Source: Sinotaia quadrata (lineage: Eukaryota > Mollusca > Gastropoda > Architaenioglossa > Viviparidae). From it: a stretch of DNA of 64,000 bases. A model generated the notes under the pieces. It saw nothing but the letters and a program-made list of their open reading frames with translations. It was not told where the DNA came from and searched no databases. This document shows, piece by piece, positions 26,486 to 37,402 of this stretch (positions are counted from its first letter, which is position 1; the number at the start of each line of letters is the position of its first letter). The translations under genes were made by a program, and so were the position numbers. The stretch covers positions 78,125,163-78,189,162 of the forward strand of contig CM054177.1 in assembly GCA_028829895.1 (NCBI GenBank). Direction: 5' to 3'.

Positions 26486-29400
26486 CTTGGTTGACTATGA
26501 ATGTTAACTTCTCAACTATAATGACTAAAAACCAACAGGAACGTGGTCATACGAATATTTTATAAACTAAGAAACTTATCAGTTTGTTACAGTTTTCAGT
26601 ACTCGACTTCGTCTAATCAAATGTCACCCACCCCACAACATGGTGCTCGAGTTACATATAAAGTACACTTGCACGAAAGAACCAAGACTGAGAAATTTGC
26701 CGAGACCAAAAGTTTAAAAATAAATAACCTGACAAAAGTAATTATTAAAATGCTAATAAATAGAAATAATTTCTTTCAAAATAAACGTCATGTTTCATAT
26801 AAACTAATGAAAAAAAACAACGAGAGGAGAAAACTAGCAACTATTTTGCACGCTAAGTGGACCCAAATAACTTTAATGAGAGGAAAGGACACTTCAATCT
26901 AACAATGAAGAATTAAACTCCGCTTTCAACTCAATGGCCCACGTTTCTGCCATCAGCAAAATAGATGATGCATTGACTGCAGCCGGTACATTTTTTTTTC
27001 CCGCTGAAATAACCACCAACATCAACGGCGGCGACAATACGACAGTGGCAGTACTATGAGCCGCAGTATCCGCAGTGGGGATATTTCAACCACCTTATTG
27101 CGGACATGATCCAGCTGATGCTCGACCTTCTAGACTGGCCCATCTTTGTGCATCCCAACGGACACCGGGGACAGCCACAACAAGAGCGACAACGACGACA
27201 ACATCAGTAAAGAGACCGGGGGGGGGTGAACATCCCTGGCGCACGTACACAATAGGTACATACTTGGTGTGCTACTAGCCTGGGCTTTGTAAGACACCCC
27301 CTCCCACTTCAACATCGGGAACGACAGCAACAACATCCACCACAACTTTAGCCCACGGAATACCGGGCAAAAGTCCGCCTTTGCCTGTCAGACACGTTTG
27401 CAACGGAAAATAGGCCACCCTTCTTCATCACTTTCCTTTCATCTACCTTCTACCCTGTCTTTCATCATGTTCAACTCTAACTACAGATGCACACCTCATG
27501 CAAGGGGACGAAAGATAATATTAACAATCTCAGTGCACAATGAAATAATAAATTATATCTTTCTCTGAGTCGAACATCATTCATATCAGAGATTACAGAA
27601 TCCAACTGGGGAGGGGAGGGTAATGCAATGCTTGACTTCCGGGAAATATGCATTTGCGTGCAGATAGCCGACCGTAAACAAATCAGCTCAATGCTAGGTT
27701 AAAATGAATTATGTTCAGCAATTGATTAATACAAGGTGCAAACGGCATGAAATTTCTTTCTTTCCCAAGAAAGTTTCTTTATATTGAAACCATTTTAAAA
27801 TGCACTTTAATCTACTTTAAATTTGTTCTTGTACGCAGAGCAGTGGCGTAACTTCTACCTCTGCAGCCCCCGGCCGAAATGCTTGGGGGGGGGGCTTTCA
27901 ACAGAAGCTAGGGGCCCAGTATCTGTTCCATCAACAACAAAAATCTGCTTGAAATTTGAAAAATATACACATAACCAAGTTTTCGCAAGGCGCACGGCAA
28001 GCTGATTCTCTGTAGAGGGGAGACAGTGTGTGCATGCGTGCGTGTGTGCGCGCACATGTGGATGCTATTGACAGAGTTATAAAAATAATTGTTATGTAGT
28101 CTGAAAGTCAAAAGTAGATTGAGAGAAGTTTGGGGATCCTGGCAGTAAAAATGAGGAATAGTTTTATCAGATTATTGATTGATAATAGATTTTTTTCTTT
28201 TTATTTAAATGAATAGAAAGAGATCGAAATTCTCTTAAATTTCTTAAATATAAACACCAGATAAAATGGAAATCCTTCTGGCAGACGACCCTCTGTTTGG
28301 CCATTATCGTTTGAGTGTTATTACTGAAGATAAACTTACACTTTAACAGTGCGTGGATCCATTATACTAGCAAGACTGTTTTGCCAGTTAAGTTTAACAG
28401 AAAAAAATAAAAATTGTAATAATTGTTACACTCATCCTTATTGTTAATAGTACTACACACATTACAGCTCAAAACTAATACTAATCCGAAGAAACGTTTT
28501 TTAAAATGTATACATGCCCACCATATTGTCTACTATGCGACATTAGAATATGCACTTAATCTTAGAATGAAATGACAATAATTAAATATTTCTTAAAATA
28601 ATATATATATGTAAGGTGCGACAACTCCGACTAATTAGAATCACTAGAATGTGTCATGGAATTTGAGATTCCCTCTAAGTAGGCCTAATTATTTTTTCTA
28701 TTATTGGCTCTGAAAACAAGTATGAGTGACGTAGAATGCAAGGGCCTGAACACCTGGCCTAATCAGTGGGACGGTAGGGCCAGGGTCGTCTTAACAACAT
28801 TATTGGCCCACGGGCAAAGTGCGCTGGGGTCCCTACCTACACAACCACCCACGGGGAATAAAACATACAAGGGTTCCTTGCGCTCGTGAGGCCACGGGCA
28901 ACTGCCCATGCGTTGGGTAGGGGCCGAGATCGATAAATATATACAAACAGGGGGAAAAAACTACAAATACGTGCGGAGTACATATTGAATACAATGGGTC
29001 ACAAGTTCATATACTGGAGAGCTAAGAATAGCTACGAGAACCCATAGTGTTGGGTTATGTTCCAAAGGTCATGCAGAAATGCCCTCTGTGCCGAACACAA
29101 CTAAAATTTTCGTTAGAACTTGTTGTCATTTCATTAGGTCACGTAAAATCATCGTACATGACTGATAGGTTGTCAGGGCTTCTTCCGGTCCTTGAGAAAT
29201 TTAGTAGTATGAAGTGTCATCGGGGAAGCCGGGTGGGGAAGCTTAGTCTACAGTGTAGAGTAGACAGTGGTGCTGCTCTACACCCTGTGCCCCAGCTACA
29301 AATGTAGAGAGGGACTCTGAAAATTTTTCTAGAGAGAAACAATTTAACTCATGAGCTAGTGTCTTTGGGTACAGTTCTGAGATAAATATATTTTCTGATA

Positions 29401-31365
29401 GAATGAGTGAACGAATGTATTTTTTTAATAAAAATATTAATTCATTATTTTGAAATTAATATTTTTGAATGTAATGGAGGGGGGGGGTGATGATGGAATT
29501 AATAACATTTGCTAAGTTTTGCCATGGCAGGTTGACGAGACAAAATGAATGGATATTAATTTGTATTTTCTTAAATCAGCTGGTGAAGAGGATGAAGGTA
29601 AAACGTAATTAACCACTAGTTGTTACAAGTTCTGACTAGAAATATTGCATATATTAATTTTTCTTGCATGAACTTTTGTAGTTAAGAGATTGTCATGGAG
29701 TCAAGGGCAAATTAAGCCTGTCTTACTTAACAAAAGTTTATCTTCAATCATGTATTAAGCTCTTTGATGTTTTCATTTTTTTGTTTATACATTTCTTTAC
29801 GCTGGCGATCCACGCCGGGTGACGTAACTGCACGTGTTGTGCTGTAGTGGATTACTGACAATTAGAAGGTCATGTGCATGTTAAAAGGGATGTCAGTCAC
29901 TATAAACAGACTACGTACTACGCCCGAACAATTGTGGGGAGGGGGGTTGCTCTTCAAACCCAATGCTCGATAAACTTGCCTGATGGAATTTATCCACAGT
30001 TGATTCACAGATGTGCATAAATAGCATGAGACTCAAATTAGGAATTTGTTCAGGATGAAACTTTGCCTAAATATACAGAGGCTGCATTTATTTCCGTGAA
30101 TCGAAGATAAACTGGCTGAATATTCAGACAAGAGCAGGTTTCTGTTGGAATTTCCTTTGAAATTCCAGTTTTGGCATTTCAGTTGATGCCGAGTTCTAGG
30201 GCTATTGAGCTAAAAAGAACCTGACGCTGGTGTGTACTATTCACGATAGATGAGTAGTGTGAAGTTGAATGTCAGTCAAGTATTCAAAAACAGACTGTTG
30301 ATGTGTGAGTTGCTGAGGGACCCCTCCACCAACTGATGATACAGATAAGTGGGCATCTTGACAGAACTCTGAGATCAGAAGTTCGTATTACAATTCATAT
30401 AAACATTCAAAGACAGAATAGATAATCTGTATGACCTTCGTATTTGTATATATTGATTTATGGATTCACTATTTTGTTAAATATTAAATTTTTATATTTT
30501 TGTTATCCAAATAACGGGAGTTAACTAATTATTAGTGAGAGGAAGACCAAATGGAATTGGGCTGGAGGCGAAGTCAGTATGAATGAATTGTATGCATAAG
30601 TAGTTGTTATTAGGATAATGTGCCCAATTCATTCACTATTACACAGATTCATCTGTCATTATAATTAATATCTAAACTGAGAGAATTAATTTGAGGAGAC
30701 TGAAGGGTGAGTCTGGCAACCAGTCTGTCAGCATAGGTGTAACGTTGAAATTAGTAATCTTTAAATCCTCAAACTGAGACAGGGTCTTTAAACAAATGCT
30801 GGAATGTAACAGATATTTATCATCCAAAATCAAATAACTAGCTTGGGGTTGAAAACGTAACATATTCCTACAAAGGGAATTGTCATCAGACAATGGGGCT
30901 GACAAATCAGAAAATTGAAACAAGTGAGGTGTAAATGGGGAGGAACACTGAAGATACAGGTTAACTGCCTATGTTATAAGTAGAATTAGCTAAACAAATT
31001 GAGACTGCTCAAATTAAGATAATTGTTAACAAATGTAGCTAACTGTGCAGTGTGGTCGATAAACTTTATTTGACCAGCGAGAAAGTGGCTGGACATTATG
31101 CTATACCACTAGTAGCAAGAGAGGGACGTTTTATCTACAGCAATCACCTGCAATTCTGATTATTTTGTAAGTTTGTTTAACATTCAATTCTGATAAAGCA
31201 GGTACATTACATAACGCTGTCAGATTATTGATCGTAAATTCATGTGTTATCTCTAACTATTGTATAGTCTTTTGTAAAGTATTAGTAGTGTTTAATTTTA
31301 ATGTTCTCTGATTAATCCATCTGGGGGGGGCTCTGCAACTGCGCAATTGTGAATAAAGATCGTAT
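26486..31365. other. Upstream/intergenic region with a CpG-richer patch
   Basis: Sequence between the ABCC4-like start codon and the first intergenic array. The part from about 26930 to 27430 is richer in G+C and CpG than its surroundings, lies about 0.5-0.9 kb upstream of the ABCC4-like ATG, and may include promoter sequence. Two short overlapping plus-strand frames there look protein-like (MAHVSAISKIDDALTAAG at 26934; YPQWGYFNHLIADMIQ around 27060) but have no recognisable family. Fragments at about 27839-27925 (AGTGGCGTAAC ... GGGGCCC) and 28775-28930 (GGCCCACGGGCAA) resemble dispersed repeats. Otherwise nothing is assignable. Confidence 0.4.
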
Positions 31366-31625
31366 GATCAGCTTTTTATTGCAAATATTCCGAATAAATA
31401 CTTTATGATGATATGTGATCAGCGTTTTATTGTAAACATTCAGAATGTACGCTATAAACCATATGATCAGCGTTTTATTGTAAACATTCTGATTGTAAAC
31501 TATAAACCGTATGATCAGCGTTTTATTGAAAACATTCCGAATGTAAAGTATAAACCATATATCAGCGATTCATTGTAAACATTCCGAACGTAAACTATAA
31601 ACCGTATGATCTGCGTTTATGATCA
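31366..31625. repeat. About 48-bp minisatellite, five units
   Basis: Units share ATGATCAGCGTTTTATTGTA, then AACATTCCGAATGTAAACTA, then TAAACCGT. The first and last units are more diverged. Intergenic. Confidence 0.85.
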
Positions 31626-32740
31626 TTGTCCTGGAATATACTGCCTTGTGAGACACACAATAACCAAAGCTACTTGCGAGAGAATTCCCCACAAGGCGTA
31701 TCATTCTTATTTTTATATTTAAAAAATTTGCTGGTTGGTTGCTTGCTTACCTACACTGAGAAGACTATGGCTTTTCCCTTCAAATGTATTGTTCAGCTAA
31801 AATTGTAAACATCAATGACCGGGCATTGTCATCGACCAACCCAGAAATAAGGGTTGGTTTGTTGGGGTTTTTTTTGGGCGGGGGAGGTCACTCAATTGTC
31901 TTTGTCGTCAGGCAGCAAAATTAAATAAACTAAGGGCCAAAGAGGTTATATATAATATCACGTGCTTGGTAATAAGCACAAAAAAATCTAATAATTTAGT
32001 AAAATTACTTGGTTGACCTACTATTTGAGTTGTCTGCCATTAGATTTGTGAAAGCAATAAAAAAAATATATATTTAATAACAGGAATGGAGTTTACTGTG
32101 CTTGTATGGTAAGTGTAACTGACTTGATAACATTTCCCCCGTTTTTAAATACTAAACCATTTATAATATAATTTGTCTAATGCAAGGACTGACCGGCTCT
32201 GATTATAGCAAACACAAATTTATAAAATATCAGTGTTTGTTCAGTTTGTATCTGTTTGCTTGCAGTGAAATGATTCTTTATTTCAGTGAAATTATTTTTT
32301 TTGTCACTAAACTGACACACAACTCTAAGTTTGTTACTTATGGAGTTTCGTTGTTATTATTTGTTTTAAGACCTCGTTTTATTTTTTAAAAAAAATAAGC
32401 CTTAGGAGGAAAAAACATTTTATTATACATGAATGAAATGGAATGTTATGAAGACCAACAAAAAAAAATATTAGTTTTAGTCCAACTTTTACTAGTTTAC
32501 ATCTGTGAATGTTTGTGCTTTTGTGTGTATGTGTGCGTTGTGTTTGTTGTTTTGTTTTAAGTAACTAAACTGGTTTGTTAGATTTGGTTGGTTGGTTGTT
32601 GTTTTTTTTTAATGCTAAACTTTTATACCTTACCAGGAAGTTTGATCCGAGAATCCCTGTTTAGACCTATTGTTCAGTTTTGTTTGCAACGCAGCAAGAA
32701 ATTTTCTGAGTGAGGAAAAACTGAACTCTCTTTCATACCA

Positions 32741-32765
32741 ACACACGCGCGCGCGCACACACACA
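32741..32765. repeat. (AC)n(GC)n tract
   Basis: ACACACGCGCGCGCGCACAC followed by further AC units. Confidence 0.9.
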
Positions 32766-33070
32766 TAGATACGCAATTATTTTTGTCATTATGACAGCTA
32801 CGTGTAATCTGTGGGCAGCCATTGAGAAAACAAACCCAGCTATTTGAATTACAATAAGTGTCAGTAACGCTTTACTAGCTAAAGTAACAATGAACACTTG
32901 GGACTATCAGAGGGCGATCTCACAGATTGTCATCCATTATTGACTCATAGAACAACACTATCTGCCTTTTATAATCGACAGTTAAATGAGTGTAAAAAAA
33001 AAAAAATAAGTGTTAAAACCGAACTATTATTAAGTCTACTATGTTGAGTTCAGTAACGCTGATAAATCTG

Positions 33071-33650
33071 AAGTTTGGTTCAATGCAATCTGAATGATAA
33101 TGCTAAAAGTTTGGTTAGCAGAATGTCTGATAATGTTAAAGTTTGGTTCAATGGAATCTGAATGATAATGCCAAAGTTTGGATTAGTAAAATATGTCTGA
33201 TAATGTTAAAGTTTGGTTCAATGGAATCTGAATGATAATGCTAAAGTTTGGATTAGTAGAATCTGTCTGATAACACTAAAGTTTGGATTAGTAGAATCTG
33301 CCTGATAATGTTAAAGTTTGGTTCAATGGAATCTGAATGATAATGCCAAAGTTTGGATTAGTAAAATATGTCTGATAATGTTAAAGTTTGGTTCAATGGA
33401 ATCTGAATGATAATGCTAAAGTTTGGATTAGTAGAATCTGTCTGATAACACTAAAGTTTGGATTAGTAGAATCTGCCTGATAATGTTAAAGTTTGGTTCA
33501 ATGGAATCTGTCTGATAATGTTATAGTTTGGATTAGTAGAATCTGTCTGATGATGTTAAAGTTTGGTTCAATGGAATCTGAATGATAATGCTAAAGTTTG
33601 AATTAGTAGAATCTGTCTGATAACACTAAAGTTTGGATCAGTGGAATCTG
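33071..33650. repeat. 35-bp tandem array with a 175-bp higher-order repeat
   Basis: About 16 units of 35 bp of two main types: AAGTTTGGTTCAATGGAATC + TGAATGATAATGCTA, and AAGTTTGGATTAGTAGAATC + TGTCTGATAACACTA. A block of five units (175 bp) starting at 33135 is repeated almost identically at 33310. This indicates amplification of a multi-unit block rather than single units. Confidence 0.9.
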
Positions 33651-34244
33651 TTCACACTCAGAATGACCTAATCATTAGCAACAGTAAACAGAACATGCAT
33701 TCAATGCAAAAGCAATGAAGCAATAAAATGAAGAAAAGATAAAAGAAGAAAAATATACACTAAAACTCTTTTCCATGAACACTTCTTTCAATTACTATTC
33801 CTGTCAAATGTATGTCGCATAAGTTTTGGGAAGTTGTCCCGAATTAAGAAAAGGAAACTTTTAGTTTAAAAAATGTAAAATCCAAAATTTAGAGTTACAA
33901 AACATGTCCCGACAAGCTCTCCAATTTACATGGCGTGGGGTTTTTAAAAGTTTTTATATAAATGTCTTAAAACCCTAATGTTGCCAACCACACGTCCACT
34001 GACACTTCAAATGTGTCAGGTGTCACAAGTATTTAACGTTTAAATAGTATTTAAAACGTCACAATTACAAACGGCCAATCCCAACCTGACAAAATTACGA
34101 TGACAACGATAACATTTAAAAGGAAACAAATACTCGCAAGCTTAGGGATAAAATACAAACTTTATAAGACAAAAGCAATGGTGGCACAAACGAATTAATA
34201 TATTAATTTACAGTTTTGAAAAGCGTCGTAAGTGTTCAATAGTC

Positions 34245-34590
34245 ACTAGTCAACAACCTGTCACGTCTACCACTGGTCAACAACCTGTCATGTCTACCAC
34301 TGGTCAACAACCTGTCATGTCTACCACTGATCAACAAACTGTCACGTCTACAACTAGTCAATATCCTGTTACATCCACCACTGTCAACAACCTGTCATGT
34401 CTACCACTGGTCAACAACCTGTCACATCTATCACTGATCAACAAACTGTCACGTCTACAACTAGTCAATATCCTGTTACATCCACCACTGTCAACAACCT
34501 GTCACGTCTACCACTGGTCAACAACCTGTCACGTCTACCACTGGTCAACAACCTGTCACGTCTACCACTGGTCAACAACCTGTCACATGG
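34245..34590. repeat. 27-bp minisatellite with a 9-codon period
   Basis: About 13 units of GTCACGTCTACCACTGGTCA + ACAACCT. In one plus-strand frame the unit encodes STTGQQPVT-like, threonine-rich repeats. A 107-bp block of four units recurs (34326 and 34433). One unit in each block has 26 bp (ACTGTCAACA instead of ACTGGTCAACA) and shifts the frame, so a continuous mucin-like protein is not maintained. Confidence 0.85.
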
Positions 34591-34699
34591 TGTACATCCT
34601 CTCTGCTCAAAGCACACGTCATATCCTTGCAGGCCCTTGCCTGTCAACAAACCACCTACGTGTTGTAAATTACCTCGAATTTAAACAGAGAACGTAAGC

Positions 34700-36674
34700 G
34701 GGTTTAATTATAACAACCTCTTTTTGTAAAACTTCTGCATTAAATAAAAAGAGCTCATCTTACAGAAAGTGAGTGTTCATTGTAAATTTAAAGAAAAAGA
34801 AAAAACTGTCAAATTAGGATTTTCCCCATCCCCCCCCCCACTACCCATTCCACAAATTTTTAATCGCAGACAGCAGCTGTGTAAAGCGAATTGACTGAAA
34901 AAAATAATGTTTTAAAGTGTTGTAGTTATCATTTGTAAGTCGTGCTTAGTCTTCGTATTAAAAGATGGTGAGCCGATTTGATATAGACCTACTACGCCCG
35001 ACTTCAGTAAAGCATACTTAACAACAACAACAAAAAATCTATGCTGAATAGCCGGTCAGAAAACAGTTAAACACATTGAAATGGGATGGGTGGGTGAAGA
35101 GAGAATGTTCTATAACTTCTAGACCCCACCCTCCCATGTCACACTTTCCCCCATTTGATTCGATCTGGACTGTAGTATGTCTCAGGACTTGTGTCAAGAG
35201 AATATTTATTTCAAAATCTGACGCAGCCTGGACATGTCTTAGCGAATATTAATTTGCATATCTTATGTGTAATTACTAAAAAGCATTGGAAAAGTTTATA
35301 AAATTAAGCACTTTAATTATTATCTAGAAATTACACTTGAATGAAAAAATAAGTTGGTACTGGTTTTTAATGATTGACTGATAGCAACTATAACTAGAAA
35401 GTACATTTAATTTTATCAGTGCTAAAGGTGGTGTAATCATAAGCACACCGTTCTACATGAATAGTTAGGTTTCAGCAGGTGAAAGGTCAAGGCCTCTCAA
35501 TAGGTACTGCTAATATCCTCACGAACTTAATTATCTTTATATTCCCAGGCACGGTCCAGTGAGGATATTGTTTCTGAACTAATGGCGACTATTTTATCAT
35601 AAACACGTGTTAAATGAAATGCCAATATTTGGGATTATCTTTTTATTTCTATAGTTTTATATTATTTAGGTGTCGCTCGTTCCTATAGTGCGATCTCTAG
35701 GTTTTTTTCTTTTCTGATGACGTTTGTATGTTAGCAGATTTACAGAGTTAATAAAAATTAGAACTATAAAGAAAAAGTGCGCTTGAAATCAGTGTCAATA
35801 ACATGCTTTGGTAGGGTTTTATTTCAATGACGTTTACGGCTAAATATGTTCACTTGTATCTTCCATGAGTTACGTAAAAGTACCAAAATTGCAGCCATCT
35901 AAAAGTGTAATTCTCCTAGGAAGTCGGTAGATGGTTTAATTGTGTCGTAGCCATGAACATTGTGGCTACATTACGTCCAAGACTGGCAGTTTGAGGTCGT
36001 TGTTGGCTCCAGTACGCCCGAAGTGCCGTCTTCTAGGTATATAAATACACAATGTGTTGACAGTCGAGACGACTGCACTTTGAGCCTTATTGTGCCGTAG
36101 GTTGTCAGTTGGTCGAGTCTGCCTGAAGTGTCTTCTTTCAGTACATAGCCGTAAGCACCCCCCCCCCTTTCATAAACACATTATGAGTGAATGCGTTCTG
36201 AGTTAGTCTACGCAGTGAAGTTTGTATGTCTGTTACTAGAATATGTTCATGAATCTTGACGAGACTCGTACTGGGCAGAATTGTCTGCTAGAGATACTGT
36301 AATAGTTCATACTGATGCTGTCCAAATTAATTTCCCTCACTGGTTCGCGTGATTTTTTAGGGGGGACCCAAGACTGATGTGTATTGGAGTTACACCCCCA
36401 CACACACCGCCGTCCTACACGGGGTCCGAGACTGAGGTATATCCGAGTTACTACCACCTCCCCCCCCCCATTTCCACGGCGTAGTCTAAGCTAGACACCT
36501 AATGCAGGCTGCCTGCTATACAGTCAAACAGTGATTACTCCACCCACCCACTACTACTGTATTATGCATCGCTTATAGTGGGGTAATAAATTTCTGTTAA
36601 TAGTCTCTATCTTTAAAATAAAATAGTTTGTGTATGTGTGGAACAAGTACAAAATAAAATAGTTTATGTATATG

Positions 36675-36709
<35 letters not shown>

Positions 36710-37400
36710 CGTGCGTGCGTGCGTGTGTGTGTGTGTGAGGAACAAGAAGAAAAATAAAATGTCTTTTGAAAATATAACATGGAAGCTATAAGAAAAAAAT
36801 ATTACAGAAAGTGTGCTTATTTTCAGTCAATATTCTTTCGGAATAGAAGGACTGTTTTACTGATTGTGCACAAAGTTCCAAGGCACATAATTAAACTTTG
36901 AATTGATCCAACTTCAAGTAAATAATTTAGTGATTGAAAAGAGCACTGGGGCAAAATTGTATTGTTTTAGTATGTCATTTTGCATACAGACACAACCCGT
37001 GTGTTATAAGCTGCATGCTATCTATCTATGACTGTGTGTACGGAAACTGTACTTAGATATAGTACTGAAACCACGAGCCTGTAATTTGAAGTCCATCAGT
37101 CAAAATGACATTGAGGGTGTGACTTACACAATTTAGTGTGTACTGCCCCATGAGTTTCGTGCAGGTTATATTTATTTATTTAACTCACATACCAGTGCAC
37201 GCTCTGTTGAAATATACATCATTTTAAAAAAAAAATCCTCGCCAATAATAGCATCACCATGTCATTGTTATCCAGTCTGTACTGTTGTAAATTAATTTGT
37301 GGAAAAAAATATGAACAATTTTTTTTTTAAATGTGAAAATAACACAGAGACCACTGACATCGTTGTTAAGCCTGAAATGTTCACATCAACTCCAGATGAA
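34700..37400. other. Intergenic region without a recognised gene
   Basis: Holds a TATATAAATA element at about 36038-36047, an imperfect duplication around 36000-36160 (GCCCGAAGTGCCGTCTTCTA versus GCCTGAAGTGTCTTCTTTCA), another at 36360-36460 (GACCCAAGACTGA versus GTCCGAGACTGA), C tracts near 36160 and 36460, and the dinucleotide tract at 36675. No ORF with a recognisable product. Confidence 0.4.
36675..36737. repeat. (TG)n(CG)n dinucleotide tract
   Basis: About 60 bases of alternating purine-pyrimidine: a GT run, then a GCGCGC core, then GTGCGTGC and GT again. Such tracts can adopt left-handed DNA. Confidence 0.95.
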
Positions 37401-37402
37401 CC

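Noticed and set aside
29047..29307. 86-codon plus-strand ORF
   Set aside because: A CPLCRTQL-like piece is present, but without a full zinc-binding pattern, splice sites or a recognisable family.
34290..34697. 135-codon repetitive ORF as a real mucin-like gene
   Set aside because: 26-bp units shift the frame within the repeat, and no signal peptide or flanking exons were found.
36554..36745. Minus-strand ORF rich in HTHTH
   Set aside because: Produced by the dinucleotide tract.
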